A stretch of 64,000 nt of DNA from Bradyrhizobium australiense (GTDB lineage Bacteria; Pseudomonadota; Alphaproteobacteria; Rhizobiales; Xanthobacteraceae): contig NZ_JAAVLX010000004.1 in NCBI RefSeq assembly GCF_013114825.1, positions 496,001-560,000 on the forward strand, read 5' to 3'. Position numbers and translations under genes: made by a program. The notes under the pieces were generated by a model. The model was not told the DNA's origin. It searched no databases and saw nothing but the letters and a program-made list of their open reading frames with translations. Below, in pieces: positions 27,415 through 36,771 of the stretch. Every line of letters starts with the position of its first letter. The stretch's first letter is position 1.

Positions 27415-28637
27415 TAAAGCCATTTCAGCGCTCCCCGTCCTGCCGCCACCCCCGTCGCGAACGAGGCCTGCAACAGATAGCCGCCGGTCGGGGCTTCCCA
27501 ATCGAGCATCTCGCCCGCCGCAAATACGCCGGGCAAGCGGCGAATCATGAAATCGGCATCGAGTTCGTCGAACACTATTCCGCCTGCCGTCGAAATCGCG
27601 CGCGCGATCGGGGCTATGCCGGTAAGCGCGATCGGCACGGCGTTGATGAGGTGGGCGAGATCGGCCGGCGACATCGACGCCAGCGGAGCGCCGGATGCCT
27701 TGGCGGCTTCCTGCAGCAAACCGATCGCAACCGGCGACAAACTCACGGCCTTGCGCAGGAAGTTGGACAGCGATTGCTTGCCCTTTGGCCCCGACAGACG
27801 CGCGATCAGCTCTCTTTGCTCAAGATCGGGCTGGAGCGCGATGTGCAGGGTTGCCTGCCCTGAAATCATAATGGCTTCGCGCAATTCGGCCGATAGCGCG
27901 TAGATCGCGCCGCCTTCGATGCCGGTGCGGGTGACGATGGCTTCACCGCGGATGCGGTGTTTGCCGAATCTCAGTGCCACGCCCTTGAGCGGCTGGCCTT
28001 CAAAGCGGTCGCGGAAAATCTCCGACCAGGCTACGGTGAAGCCGGAATTTGCCGGCCGCAGCGGCGATGTATGCACGCCCTTGGCATCGAGTATTTCCGT
28101 CCACGCGCCATCGGAGCCCAGCCGCGGCCAGCTTGCGCCGCCGAGCGCCAACACAGTGGCGCCCGCATCGACCACGAGCGGTCCACCAGGCGTTTCAAAG
28201 CGCAGACGGCCCTGCTCATCCCAGCCGTTCCAGCGGTGGCGCAGCGCAAGGTTTACGCCCATTGAGTCCAGCCGTCGCAGCCAGGCGCGCAGCAAGGGCG
28301 ACGCCTTGAAGGCTTTCGGAAACACCCGCCCGCTGGAGCCGACAAAGGTCTCCTGCCCCAGCGCTTCGCTCCATTCGCGTAATGCCTGCGGCGGAAACGC
28401 TTCGATGGCTGGTTTCAGGTGCGGCATTGCTTCGCGATAGCGCGCGAGGAACGCTGGCAACGGCTCGCTGTGCGTGAGGTTGAGCCCGCCTCGCCCGGCC
28501 ATCAGGAATTTTCGGCCGACAGACGGCATGGCGTCATAGATGGTAGCAGCAGCGCCGCCTTGCGCCAGCACTTCGGCGGCCATCAGCCCGGCGGGGCCGG
28601 CGCCGATGATCGCTACGTGGTGTGAAGCTGGTGACAT
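27393..28637 (-). CDS. BaiN/HI0933-type flavoprotein (TIGR03862-like)
   Basis: A 414-residue FAD protein. The FAD-binding dinucleotide motif VAIIGAGPAGLMAAEVLAQG is at the N-terminus, GRKFLMAGRGGLNLTHSE follows, and the C-terminal AGEMLDWEAPTGGYLLQASFATG closes the FAD site. These are the marks of the HI0933-like family, members of which reduce bile-acid double bonds or act as oxidoreductases of unknown substrate. The last six residues (RRVAKA) fall in a family B repeat, so the C-terminus may have been re-made by repeat insertion. Confidence 0.88.
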   Translation of the reverse strand: MSPASHHVAIIGAGPAGLMAAEVLAQGGAAATIYDAMPSVGRKFLMAGRGGLNLTHSEPLPAFLARYREAMPHLKPAIEAFPPQALREWSEALGQETFVGSSGRVFPKAFKASPLLRAWLRRLDSMGVNLALRHRWNGWDEQGRLRFETPGGPLVVDAGATVLALGGASWPRLGSDGAWTEILDAKGVHTSPLRPANSGFTVAWSEIFRDRFEGQPLKGVALRFGKHRIRGEAIVTRTGIEGGAIYALSAELREAIMISGQATLHIALQPDLEQRELIARLSGPKGKQSLSNFLRKAVSLSPVAIGLLQEAAKASGAPLASMSPADLAHLINAVPIALTGIAPIARAISTAGGIVFDELDADFMIRRLPGVFAAGEMLDWEAPTGGYLLQASFATGVAAGRGALKWLYRRVAKA

Positions 28638-28665
28638 GGCGTGAATTCGGCTGCCCAGGAGAACG

Positions 28666-28768
28666 CCGTCATTCTGGGATGGTCCGACGGACCAGACCCG
28701 GAATCTCGAGGTTCTCTGATGTGCAATTGCACATCAGAGTTCGATGCTTCGCATCGCCCTGGAACGAT
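28666..28768. repeat. Palindromic intergenic repeat, family A copy 3
   Basis: It starts ccgtcattctgggatggtcc and carries atggtccgacggaccag, gatgtgcaattgcacatc and cgatgcttcgcatcg. The last module is shared with copy 1. It is directly downstream of the SDR gene (stop at 28779). Confidence 0.85.
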
Positions 28769-28778
28769 TAACAAGCTT

Positions 28779-29696
28779 CTACAGCTTTATCCCCGCCCTT
28801 GCCGCGGCCTGGGCGACATACTTTTGCGTCTGCTCGAACGCGCCTTGCAGCGCCTTCGCCTTCGACACGTCGTCGATCTCGGCAAAATGCGCGGCGATCG
28901 CGTCCGGCGTCCAGTCGGACTGGGCCAGATTGATGCCCTCGGTCTCGATGATCTTGATCACCGCGAACGAACCCGCGCCCGCGCCCATGATGGTGCGGGT
29001 CGGCGCATCCTCGCTGAGCAGATATTCCACCGCGGGCGTGATCGCCTCGGGCTTCATCAGCGCCAGCGCCTGCGGCGGCAGCAGCTCTTCCGTCATGCGC
29101 GTCGCAGCGGTCGGCGAAATCGTGTTGACGCGGATGTTGTTCTTGCGGCCTTCCTCGGCCAGCACGTTCATCAGGCCGACCATGCCGGCTTTCGCGGCGC
29201 CGTAATTGGCCTGGCCGAAATTGCCGAACAGGCCGGACGACGAGGTGGTCAGCACGATGCGCCCATAATTGCGCTCGCGCATGCCTTCCCACACCGCCTT
29301 GCAGCAGTAGAAGGTGCCGACGAGATGGACGTCGAGCACCTTGGCAAAGTCAGCGACATCCATTTTTCCAAACGACTTGTCGCGCAAGATGCCGGCGTTG
29401 GCGCACAGCAGATCGACGCTGCCCCACTCCCTGGTAGCCCGTTCGACCATCGCCGTAACCTGTCCGAACTTCGAGACGTCGGCGCCGTCGGCCATCGCCG
29501 TCCCGCCGGCTTTACGGATTTCCTCGACCACGGCTTCGGCCGGCGTCAGGGACCCGCCGGTGCCGTCCCGCGCGCCGCCGAAATCGTTGACCACGACCTT
29601 GGCGCCGCGGCTCGCCAGCCCCAGCGCATGTGCCCGTCCAAGACCATTGCCCGCGCCCGTGACGATTGCGACACGTCCATCAAACCTGATTGCCAT
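28779..29696 (-). CDS. SDR oxidoreductase of the 17-beta-HSD4 / bifunctional enzyme type
   Basis: A 305-residue short-chain dehydrogenase. NAD site: VTGAGNGLGRAHALGLASRG, then VVVNDFGGARDGTGGS, an insert typical of the dehydrogenase domain of peroxisomal multifunctional enzyme 2. Catalytic Ser and Tyr-x3-Lys are in TTSSSGLFGNFGQ and ANYGAAKAG. Members oxidise 3-hydroxyacyl-CoA. A MaoC hydratase gene is just upstream, and the two domains are fused in eukaryotic homologues, so they may act in sequence. The 114-base gap between them holds a family E repeat, so the gene may have its own promoter. Confidence 0.88.
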   Translation of the reverse strand: MAIRFDGRVAIVTGAGNGLGRAHALGLASRGAKVVVNDFGGARDGTGGSLTPAEAVVEEIRKAGGTAMADGADVSKFGQVTAMVERATREWGSVDLLCANAGILRDKSFGKMDVADFAKVLDVHLVGTFYCCKAVWEGMRERNYGRIVLTTSSSGLFGNFGQANYGAAKAGMVGLMNVLAEEGRKNNIRVNTISPTAATRMTEELLPPQALALMKPEAITPAVEYLLSEDAPTRTIMGAGAGSFAVIKIIETEGINLAQSDWTPDAIAAHFAEIDDVSKAKALQGAFEQTQKYVAQAAARAGIKL

Positions 29697-29715
29697 GCTG
29701 GAATTCCCGGATTCT

Positions 29716-29804
29716 CGTCATGCCCGGGCTTGACCCGGGCCCATCAAAACTGAAGAGCTTTTTGACCAGCGATGGATGGCCGGGTCAAGCCCGGCCATGA
29801 TGGG
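29716..29804. repeat. Palindromic intergenic repeat, family E
   Basis: Left arm cgtcatgcccgggcttgacc and right arm ggtcaagcccggccatgatg are near complements, with about 45 bases between. It interrupts the gap between MaoC and SDR genes within the operon. I saw one copy in the window. Confidence 0.8.
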
Positions 29805-29810
29805 CAAAAT

Positions 29811-30290
29811 CTAGTTGAAATAGATTAGCCCGATCCAATCGGCGATCAGCGCCGGCTTTTCCTCGCCCTCGATATCGATGGTCACATTGGTGCGCGACTG
29901 CAGCTCCTTCGGCTTGCGCAGCTTGGCTTCCATCAGCGTGAAGCGGCCGCGGACCCGCGAGCCGGCGCGCACCGGCGAGAGGAAGCGCAGTTTGTCGAAG
30001 CCGTAATTGACGCCCATCGACGTGCCCTCGATGACCGGCATCACCTCATACGACATGATGCTCATCAGCGACATCGTCAGAAAGCCATGCGCGATGGTGT
30101 TGCCGAACGCGGTTTCCTTCTTCGCCCGTTCCGGGTCGACGTGGATGAACTGATGGTCTTCGATCACATCGGCATAGAGGTTAATCCGGCTCTGGTCGAT
30201 CAGGTGCCAGGAGGACACGCCGACCTCCTTGCCTACCATGGCCTGATAGGCCGATAACGAGACCGGCGGCTTCTTCCAGACTTCATTCAT
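29811..30290 (-). CDS. MaoC-family (R)-enoyl-CoA hydratase
   Basis: A 159-residue single hot-dog domain. YADVIEDHQFIHVDPERAK holds the catalytic Asp-x4-His pair, and FGNTIAHGFLTMSL is the second conserved stretch. Such enzymes add water to 2-enoyl-CoA to give (R)-3-hydroxyacyl-CoA. It starts three bases after the acyl-CoA synthetase stop codon, so the two are translationally close. It is followed by an SDR that could oxidise the product. Within a valine-pathway operon it may hydrate methacrylyl-CoA or another branched enoyl-CoA, though that is an inference. Confidence 0.88.
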   Translation of the reverse strand: MNEVWKKPPVSLSAYQAMVGKEVGVSSWHLIDQSRINLYADVIEDHQFIHVDPERAKKETAFGNTIAHGFLTMSLMSIMSYEVMPVIEGTSMGVNYGFDKLRFLSPVRAGSRVRGRFTLMEAKLRKPKELQSRTNVTIDIEGEEKPALIADWIGLIYFN

Positions 30291-30293
30291 CGA

Positions 30294-32024
30294 TTAGCTC
30301 TCCAACCCGGCGGTCCGCACCTTCTGCAGCTCCGGGAATTCTTCCTCGCGGAACTCGGCGCCACGCAGCGCATCCCCGCGGTTATTATCATGTTCGAGCC
30401 GGCGCAACTGCACGCGGCGGATTTTGCCGGAAATCGTCTTCGGCAGTTCCGTCACCAGTTCGATCTTCCGGATGCGCTTGAACGGCGCGAGCCGGGTGTG
30501 CAGGTGTTTGAAGATCGACAGCGCAGTCTCCGGCGAGCGCTCCACGCCCGAGACCAGCAGCACATAGGCCTTGGGGATCGCGAGCCTGATAGGATCGGGG
30601 CTCGGGACAACGGCGGCTTCGGCGACCTGTTCATGCTCCAGCAGCACGCTTTCCAGTTCGAACGGGCTGATGCGGTAGTCGGAAGATTTGAAGACGTCGT
30701 CGGAGCGGCCGACGAATGTCAGATAGCCCTCGTCGTCGGCAAACACTACGTCGCCGCTGCGGTAGAGTTCGCCGTCCGCGCCGCTCAATTTACCATCGTC
30801 GCCCTGATAGCCCTGCATCAAGCCTGCGGGACGGTCGGCGCCGAGCACAAGCGTCACCTCGCCCTCTTTGGTGAGGTGGCCGTCATTGTCGGTGATCCGC
30901 ACCAGGTAGCCCGGCAAGGGCCGGCCCATCGAGCCGACCTTGACCTTCTGGCCCGGTGAATTGCCGGCCAGCGCCGCGGTCTCGGTCTGGCCATAGCCGT
31001 CGCGGATGGTCAGGCCCCACGCCGCTTTCACCTGGTCGATCACTTCGGGGTTGAGCGGCTCGCCGGCGCCGCAGACCTCGCGCAGGCTGACTTTGAAATC
31101 CGCGAGCTTCTCCTGAATGAACAGCCGCCACACTGTCGGCGGCGCGCACAGCGTGGTGACGCCGCAACGGCCGATCGTCGTGAGCAGGGCCTTTGCGTCG
31201 AAGCGCGGCTGGTTAACCACGAACACGGTGGCGCCGGCGTTCCACGGCGCGAAGAAGCAGCTCCAGGCATGCTTGGCCCAGCCTGGCGAGGAAATGTTGA
31301 GGTGAACATCGCCCGGCTGCAGGCCGAGCCAGAACATCGTCGACAGATGACCTACGGGATAGCTGCGCTGGCTGTGCCGCACCAGTTTCGGTTTTGCCGT
31401 GGTGCCCGAGGTGAAATAGAGCAGCATTGGGTCGTCGGCATTGGTCGGACCATCAGGCGTAAACTCTTCTGAGGCGCTCCCCGCCTGCTCGAAGGGAAGC
31501 CAGCCATCGTGCTTTGACGTTGCACCGATCACGATGCGCACCAGTCCGTCTCCGCCAAGGCCCGCAAATTTTGCGATCTGATCCTGCGAGGCGACCACCG
31601 CCCGCGCCCTACCCCGGTCCAGCCGATCGCGCAGCTCGTCCGGCGTAAGCAGCGTGGTCGCGGGGATCACGACTACGCCGAGCTTCATCGCCGCCAGCAT
31701 GGTCTCCCACAGCGGCACGACATTGCCGAGCAGCAGCAACAAATGATCGCCGCGTTTCAGCCCCTGCGCATGCAGGACGTTCGCGACCTGGTTGGAACGG
31801 CGCGATAGCGTGGCGAAGGAGAGCTTCGTTTCCTTGTCGCCGGGATCGACGATCCAGAGCGCCGTGCGGTCCCGGCTCTCGGGATTTTGCGCCAGTTCCG
31901 CATCGAACCAGTCCAGCGCCCAGTTGAACGGAACCGGATCCGGCCAGCGAAACCCCTTCACGGCCGCATCGTAATCGGTGCGATGCTTGAGTAGAAAGGC
32001 GCGCGCTTCCTGAAACGTTGTCAT
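30294..32024 (-). CDS. Acyl-CoA synthetase (AMP-forming)
   Basis: A 576-residue adenylate-forming ligase that activates a carboxylic acid to its CoA thioester with ATP. P-loop LLYFTSGTTAKPKLVRHS, DGYGQTETAALAGN (A5), YRSGDVVFADDEGYLTFVGR (A7/A8) and the catalytic Lys in PKTISGKIRRVQL (A10). It is of the medium-chain/benzoate-CoA ligase-like branch by length and by the KSSDYRISPFELE hinge. Start ATG at 32022-32024 (MTTFQEARAFLLK); the open frame upstream has no homology. It is 10 bases downstream of mmsB. The natural acid could be isobutyrate or a medium-chain acid. Confidence 0.9.
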   Translation of the reverse strand: MTTFQEARAFLLKHRTDYDAAVKGFRWPDPVPFNWALDWFDAELAQNPESRDRTALWIVDPGDKETKLSFATLSRRSNQVANVLHAQGLKRGDHLLLLLGNVVPLWETMLAAMKLGVVVIPATTLLTPDELRDRLDRGRARAVVASQDQIAKFAGLGGDGLVRIVIGATSKHDGWLPFEQAGSASEEFTPDGPTNADDPMLLYFTSGTTAKPKLVRHSQRSYPVGHLSTMFWLGLQPGDVHLNISSPGWAKHAWSCFFAPWNAGATVFVVNQPRFDAKALLTTIGRCGVTTLCAPPTVWRLFIQEKLADFKVSLREVCGAGEPLNPEVIDQVKAAWGLTIRDGYGQTETAALAGNSPGQKVKVGSMGRPLPGYLVRITDNDGHLTKEGEVTLVLGADRPAGLMQGYQGDDGKLSGADGELYRSGDVVFADDEGYLTFVGRSDDVFKSSDYRISPFELESVLLEHEQVAEAAVVPSPDPIRLAIPKAYVLLVSGVERSPETALSIFKHLHTRLAPFKRIRKIELVTELPKTISGKIRRVQLRRLEHDNNRGDALRGAEFREEEFPELQKVRTAGLES

Positions 32025-32034
32025 CAGGTCTCCG

Positions 32035-32922
32035 TTATTTCGCAGCGAGACTCCGAACGTGCTGGATAATTCCGGAAAAATCCACCCCGCCATGGCCGGC
32101 GGCGTCGAAGGCCTTGTAGATTTCCTGCGCGTGCTTGCCGAGCGGCGTCACGGCGCCGGCGGCGCTGGCGGCATCCTGTGCGAGCGTCAGGTCCTTCACC
32201 ATCAGGGCCGACGCGAAGCCAGGCTTGTAACCATTGTTCGCCGGCGAGGCTGGCACGGGGCCCGGCACCGGGCAATAGGATGTCAGCGCCCAGCACTGCC
32301 CCGACGAGGTCGAGGCGACGTCGAACAGCGCCTGATGCGACAAGCCCAGCTTCTCGGCGAGCGCAAAGGCCTCCCCGACTCCGATCATGGAAATGCCGAG
32401 GATCATGTTGTTGCAGATCTTGGCCGCCTGCCCCGCACCGGCGCCGCCGCAATGGACGATCTTCTTACCCATGTTCTCCAGCACGGGCTTTGCCGCGGCA
32501 AAGGCCTTTTCCTCGCCGCCGCACATGAAGGTCAACGTCGCGCCCTTGGCGCCCCCGGTGCCGCCCGAGACGGGCGCATCGACCGAGAGCATGCCGTGCT
32601 TGGCGGCCAGGGCGTGCGCCTGCTTGGCGCTTTCGACGTCGATGGTCGAGCAATCGATGATCAGCGTGCCCCCGGTCATCGTCGGGACGACCTCGTTCCA
32701 GACCGACAGCACATGCTTGCCGGCCGGCAGCATGGTGACGACGACGTCAGCGCCCTTGACAGAAGCGACCGAACTCTCGGCGATCGCCGCGCCGTCGGCC
32801 TTGGCCTGATCGCGCGAGGCTGCGGCCAGATCGAACGCTGTGACCTTGTGGCCGGCCTTGACCAGATTGGCCGCCATCGGCCCGCCCATATTGCCGAGGC
32901 CAATGAATGCGATGTTTGCCAT
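32035..32922 (-). CDS. mmsB: 3-hydroxyisobutyrate dehydrogenase
   Basis: A 295-residue NAD-dependent beta-hydroxyacid dehydrogenase that oxidises 3-hydroxyisobutyrate to methylmalonate semialdehyde in valine breakdown. The Rossmann motif is IAFIGLGNMGGPMAANL, the substrate loop is DAPVSGGTGGAKGATLTFM, and the catalytic Lys is in GAGQAAKICNNMILG. Length is typical. It lies between the hydrolase that makes its substrate and the acyl-CoA synthetase, and mmsA of the same operon consumes its product. Confidence 0.95.
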   Translation of the reverse strand: MANIAFIGLGNMGGPMAANLVKAGHKVTAFDLAAASRDQAKADGAAIAESSVASVKGADVVVTMLPAGKHVLSVWNEVVPTMTGGTLIIDCSTIDVESAKQAHALAAKHGMLSVDAPVSGGTGGAKGATLTFMCGGEEKAFAAAKPVLENMGKKIVHCGGAGAGQAAKICNNMILGISMIGVGEAFALAEKLGLSHQALFDVASTSSGQCWALTSYCPVPGPVPASPANNGYKPGFASALMVKDLTLAQDAASAAGAVTPLGKHAQEIYKAFDAAGHGGVDFSGIIQHVRSLAAK

Positions 32923-32955
32923 CTCGAATCCTCCGCTAAGGCTTTTCTGTATTGC

Positions 32956-34029
32956 TCAGGGAAATTTCAGTTCGTCCGCGCCGATCTCGGCGAAGTAAGG
33001 CGTGACCATCTCCGGCGTCACGTCTTCAATGCGCGGCGGCGACCATTTCGGATTGCGGTCCTTGTCGATCACGGCAGCGCGCACGCCCTCGCGGAAATCA
33101 TCGCTGGCGAATACTTGCAGCGCGGCGCGATATTCCCGCACCAGGCATTCCTCCAGCGAACGCGCGGTACGCGCCAGCCGCAGCAGCTTCAGGGTCACCA
33201 CCATGCCGCGCGGCGACTTTTCGTTCAGCGTCTTTAGCGTCGCCTGCGCGAAGTTGGAGCCATCGCGCTGCAGCGCCGCGACGATGTCTTCCATGCGATC
33301 GTGGGAAAACAAGGCATCGATCTTCGCCTGCTGCGCTGCAACCGGTCCGGCCGTCTCGCCGGTCGAAAAACCGTCGATCAGTTTCTTGATGTCGGCTGAT
33401 GTCGTGCCCGGCGCCACCTTCGTCAGTGTCTCACGTAAGGCCGGCAGTTTCGATGACGGCACCACCGCATCGGCAAATTTTGCGTGGATCGCGTCCGGAC
33501 CATTCATCGTCTGCCCAGTCAAGCCAAAGTACGTGCCGATCTCGCCCGGCGAGTGCGACAACAACCAGGTGCCGCCGACGTCAGGGAAGAACCCGAGCCC
33601 CACTTCGGGCATCGCGAGTTTCGTCTTCTCGGTCACGACGCGGTGGCTGGAATGCGCGGACAATCCGACACCGCCGCCCATCACGATGCCATCCATGAAG
33701 GCGACATACGGCTTTGGGAATTTCTTGATGCGGGCGTTGAGGATGTATTCGTCGCGCCAGAGGATCTTGCCGAGGTCGCCCTTGAGCTTGGAGCTTTCCC
33801 AGAGCGCGCGGATGTCGCCGCCTGCGCAAAGGCCGCGCTCGCCCGCGCCTTCAAGTACGATTACTGCAATATCGGGATCCGCCTCGAAGACATCCAACGC
33901 CTTATCGACGTCATGAAACATCTCCAGCGTCACGGCGTTGATCGCCTTAGGCCGGTTCAGGCGAATGATTCCGGCCGAACCTTCCTTGCGCGCGATCAGG
34001 TCGCCTTCTGTAACAGCCGTATCCGTCAT
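32956..34029 (-). CDS. 3-hydroxyisobutyryl-CoA hydrolase (enoyl-CoA hydratase family)
   Basis: A 357-residue crotonase-fold enzyme. Family marks are LCAGGDIRALWESSK, FMDGIVMGGGVGLSAHSSH and LAMPEVGLGFFPDVGGTWLLS, which are those of 3-hydroxyisobutyryl-CoA hydrolases rather than hydratases; the length of 350-360 also fits. It frees 3-hydroxyisobutyrate from CoA, the substrate of MmsB. The start ATG at 34027-34029 overlaps the stop of the preceding acyl-CoA dehydrogenase by four bases (ATGA), so translation is coupled. The frame runs on upstream but only as antisense-free shadow of that gene. Confidence 0.92.
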   Translation of the reverse strand: MTDTAVTEGDLIARKEGSAGIIRLNRPKAINAVTLEMFHDVDKALDVFEADPDIAVIVLEGAGERGLCAGGDIRALWESSKLKGDLGKILWRDEYILNARIKKFPKPYVAFMDGIVMGGGVGLSAHSSHRVVTEKTKLAMPEVGLGFFPDVGGTWLLSHSPGEIGTYFGLTGQTMNGPDAIHAKFADAVVPSSKLPALRETLTKVAPGTTSADIKKLIDGFSTGETAGPVAAQQAKIDALFSHDRMEDIVAALQRDGSNFAQATLKTLNEKSPRGMVVTLKLLRLARTARSLEECLVREYRAALQVFASDDFREGVRAAVIDKDRNPKWSPPRIEDVTPEMVTPYFAEIGADELKFP

Positions 34030-35171
34030 CGCGCATCCTCGATCAGCTTGCGCGACACGATCAGCCGCATGATTTCGTTGGTCCCTTCCAGGATCTGGTG
34101 CACGCGCAGATCGCGCACGATTTTTTCGATGCCGTATTCGCTCAAGTAGCCGTAGCCGCCATGCAGTTGCAGCGCCTGGTTGGCGACTTCGAAGCCGACG
34201 TCGGTGCCGAAGCGCTTGGCCATCGCGCACAGCATGGTAGCATCCGCATCCTTGCGGTCGAGCGCCGCCGCCGCGCGCCAGACAAATGTTCGCGCCGCCT
34301 CCAGTTCGGTCGCCATGTCGGCGAGGCGGAACTGCAGCGCCTGGAATTCGTCGAGGCGCTTGCCGAAAGCCTTTCGCTCTTTCATATAGGCGAGCGATTT
34401 GTCGAGCGCGCTCTGCGCGCCGCCGAGCGAGCACGCCGCGATATTGATGCGGCCGCCGTCGAGCCCGGCCATCGCGATCTTGAAGCCGATGCCCTCCTCG
34501 CCCAGCCGGTTCTCCACCGGCACGCGGGCGTTCTCAAAGATCACCGCGCGCGTCGGCTGCGCGTTCCAGCCCATCTTGCGCTCGTTGGCGCCGAGAGAAA
34601 CGCCGGGCGTTTCGGCCGGAATGACGAGCGTCGAGATGCCGCCCGGCCCGTCGCTGCCGGTCCGCACCATCACGACATAGAGGTCGCCGCCACCGGCCCC
34701 GGAGATGAACTGCTTCTGGCCGTTGAGCACATAATGATCACCGTCGCGCACCGCGCGGGTGCGCAGCGCTGCGGCGTCCGAGCCGGAGCCCGGCTCGGTC
34801 AGGCAATAGCTCGCCAATAGCTCCATCGTGCAGAGCCTTGGCAGCCACTTCTGGCGCTGGGTGTCGTTGCCATAGGCATCGATCATCCACGATGCCATGT
34901 TGTGGATCGAGATGAAGGCCGACACGGTCGGACAGCCGGTCGCGAGCGCCTCAAAGATCAAGGCGGCGTCGAACCGCGTCAGCGCCGAGCCGCCGACGTC
35001 ATCCTTGATATAGACGCCGCCCATGCCGAGCTTGGCGGCTTCCCGCATTACATCGACCGGAAAGTGCTTTTCCTCGTCCCAGCGGAGCGCATGCGGCGCG
35101 ATCATCTCGGCGGCGAATTCGCGCGCCATGTCGCGAACCGCCACCTGGTCCTCGTTGAGAGCGAACTGCAT
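34026..35171 (-). CDS. Acyl-CoA dehydrogenase, probable isobutyryl-CoA dehydrogenase
   Basis: A 381-residue FAD enzyme that oxidises isobutyryl-CoA to methacrylyl-CoA. It carries LASYCLTEPGSGSDAAAL (FAD and substrate loop), KQFISGAGGGDLYVVMVRT and the C-terminal LQLHGGYGYLSEYGIEKIVRDLRVHQILEGTNEI with the catalytic Glu at the usual position near the end. Its place between mmsA and the 3-hydroxyisobutyryl-CoA hydrolase supports isobutyryl-CoA as substrate. Start ATG at 35169-35171 (MQFALNEDQ); a TTG at 35186 would add five residues. The gap to mmsA is 22 bases. Confidence 0.92.
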   Translation of the reverse strand: MQFALNEDQVAVRDMAREFAAEMIAPHALRWDEEKHFPVDVMREAAKLGMGGVYIKDDVGGSALTRFDAALIFEALATGCPTVSAFISIHNMASWMIDAYGNDTQRQKWLPRLCTMELLASYCLTEPGSGSDAAALRTRAVRDGDHYVLNGQKQFISGAGGGDLYVVMVRTGSDGPGGISTLVIPAETPGVSLGANERKMGWNAQPTRAVIFENARVPVENRLGEEGIGFKIAMAGLDGGRINIAACSLGGAQSALDKSLAYMKERKAFGKRLDEFQALQFRLADMATELEAARTFVWRAAAALDRKDADATMLCAMAKRFGTDVGFEVANQALQLHGGYGYLSEYGIEKIVRDLRVHQILEGTNEIMRLIVSRKLIEDAR

Positions 35172-35193
35172 CCCGCTGCCCGGCAAATGAAGG

Positions 35194-36690
35194 CTACCTC
35201 ATCGTCGGGATTGAGAACTCCGCGCCTTCCTTGACGCCGGACGGCCAGCGCGAGGTCACGGTCTTGGTTTTGGTATAGAAGCGGATCGAGTCCGGTCCAT
35301 GCTGGTTGAGATCGCCGAAGCCCGACTTCTTCCAGCCACCGAAGGTGTAGTAGGCGATCGGCACCGGGATTGGCACGTTGATGCCGACCATGCCGACATT
35401 GACCTTGGCAGCGAAATCGCGCGCGGCGTCGCCGTCGCGGGTGAAGATCGCGACGCCATTGCCGTAGTCATGCTCGGACGGCAGTGCGAGGGCTTCCTTG
35501 TAGTCGTGGGCGCGAACCACCGACAGAACGGGCCCAAAGATCTCTTCCTTGTAAATCCGCATCTCCTTGGTGACGTTGTCGAACAGCGAACCGCCGAGGT
35601 AAAAGCCCTTCTCGTAGCCCTGCATCTTGAAGCCACGGCCGTCCACGGCGAGCGTGGCGCCTTCCTTGATGCCGATATCGATGTAGTTCTTCACCTTCTC
35701 GACCGCCTCGCGCGTCACCAGCGGACCGTAATCTGCGGACGGATCGACCGAGGTGCCGATCTTGAGCGATTCCACGCGCGGGATCAGCTTTTCCATCAAG
35801 CGATCGGCGGTGGTCCTGCCGACGGGGACCGCGACCGACACCGCCATGCAGCGCTCACCACCCGAGCCGTAGCCGGCGCCGATCAGTGCGTCGACGGTCT
35901 GGTCCATGTCGGCGTCGGGCATCACGATGGCATGGTTCTTCGCGCCGCCGAAGCACTGGCAGCGCTTGCCGGTCTGGGCTGCGCGCTCATAGATGTATTG
36001 CGCGATCGGCGTCGAGCCGACGAAGCCGATCGCCTTGATATCGGGGTCGTCGAGGATGGCGTCGACGGCTTCCTTGTCGCCATTGACGACGTTGAGGATG
36101 CCGGGCGGCAGCCCCGCTTCCATCATCAATTCGGCCAGCCGCATCGGCACGCCGGGATCGCGCTCCGAAGGCTTCAGGATAAAGGCGTTGCCGCAGGCGA
36201 TCGCCGGCGCGAACTTCCACATCGGGATCATCGCCGGGAAATTGAACGGCGTAATGCCGGCGACGACGCCAAGGGGTTGGCGCAGCGAGTAGATGTCGAT
36301 ACCGGGACCCGCTCCTTCCGTGTATTCGCCCTTCATCAGATGCGGAATGCCGCAGGCGAATTCCACGACTTCGAGGCCGCGCTGGATGTCACCCTTGGCG
36401 TCGGGGACGGTCTTGCCGTGCTCGCGTGCCAGCAATTCAGCGAGCTTGTCATAGTCGCGCTGCACCAGTTCGAGGAACTTCATCATCACCCGCGCGCGGC
36501 GCTGCGGATTGGTGTTGGCCCATTCAGGTTGGGCAAGCGCTGCGTTTTCGACGGCCGCGCGAACTTCCGCTCTTGAGGCCAGCGCCACCTTGGCCTGGAC
36601 GTCGCCGGTCATCGGCTCGAACACGTCGGCCGTCCGCCCGGACGTGCCCTTGACTTCCTTGCCACCGATGAAATGTCCGATTGAGCGCAT
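35194..36690 (-). CDS. mmsA: Methylmalonate-semialdehyde dehydrogenase (acylating)
   Basis: A 498-residue aldehyde dehydrogenase that turns methylmalonate semialdehyde plus CoA and NAD into propionyl-CoA. ALDH motifs are PFNFPAMIPMWKFAPAIACG, KPSERDPG, FVGSTPIAQYIYERA and the catalytic Cys in GSGGERCMAVSVAV. The GGAKNHAIVMPDAD stretch is typical of MmsA. It is the first gene of the operon; ATG at 36688-36690 (MRSIGHFIGGKEV) is used and the upstream open frame has no homology. A LysR gene is divergent, with a 100-base intergenic region. Confidence 0.95.
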   Translation of the reverse strand: MRSIGHFIGGKEVKGTSGRTADVFEPMTGDVQAKVALASRAEVRAAVENAALAQPEWANTNPQRRARVMMKFLELVQRDYDKLAELLAREHGKTVPDAKGDIQRGLEVVEFACGIPHLMKGEYTEGAGPGIDIYSLRQPLGVVAGITPFNFPAMIPMWKFAPAIACGNAFILKPSERDPGVPMRLAELMMEAGLPPGILNVVNGDKEAVDAILDDPDIKAIGFVGSTPIAQYIYERAAQTGKRCQCFGGAKNHAIVMPDADMDQTVDALIGAGYGSGGERCMAVSVAVPVGRTTADRLMEKLIPRVESLKIGTSVDPSADYGPLVTREAVEKVKNYIDIGIKEGATLAVDGRGFKMQGYEKGFYLGGSLFDNVTKEMRIYKEEIFGPVLSVVRAHDYKEALALPSEHDYGNGVAIFTRDGDAARDFAAKVNVGMVGINVPIPVPIAYYTFGGWKKSGFGDLNQHGPDSIRFYTKTKTVTSRWPSGVKEGAEFSIPTMR

Positions 36691-36771
36691 GAATGATCTC
36701 CGTGGGGTCCTGCAGGATGGCGTTGAAGCCCTTTTTGACCTGCATTTCTTGGGATACAAGTCCGATATATT

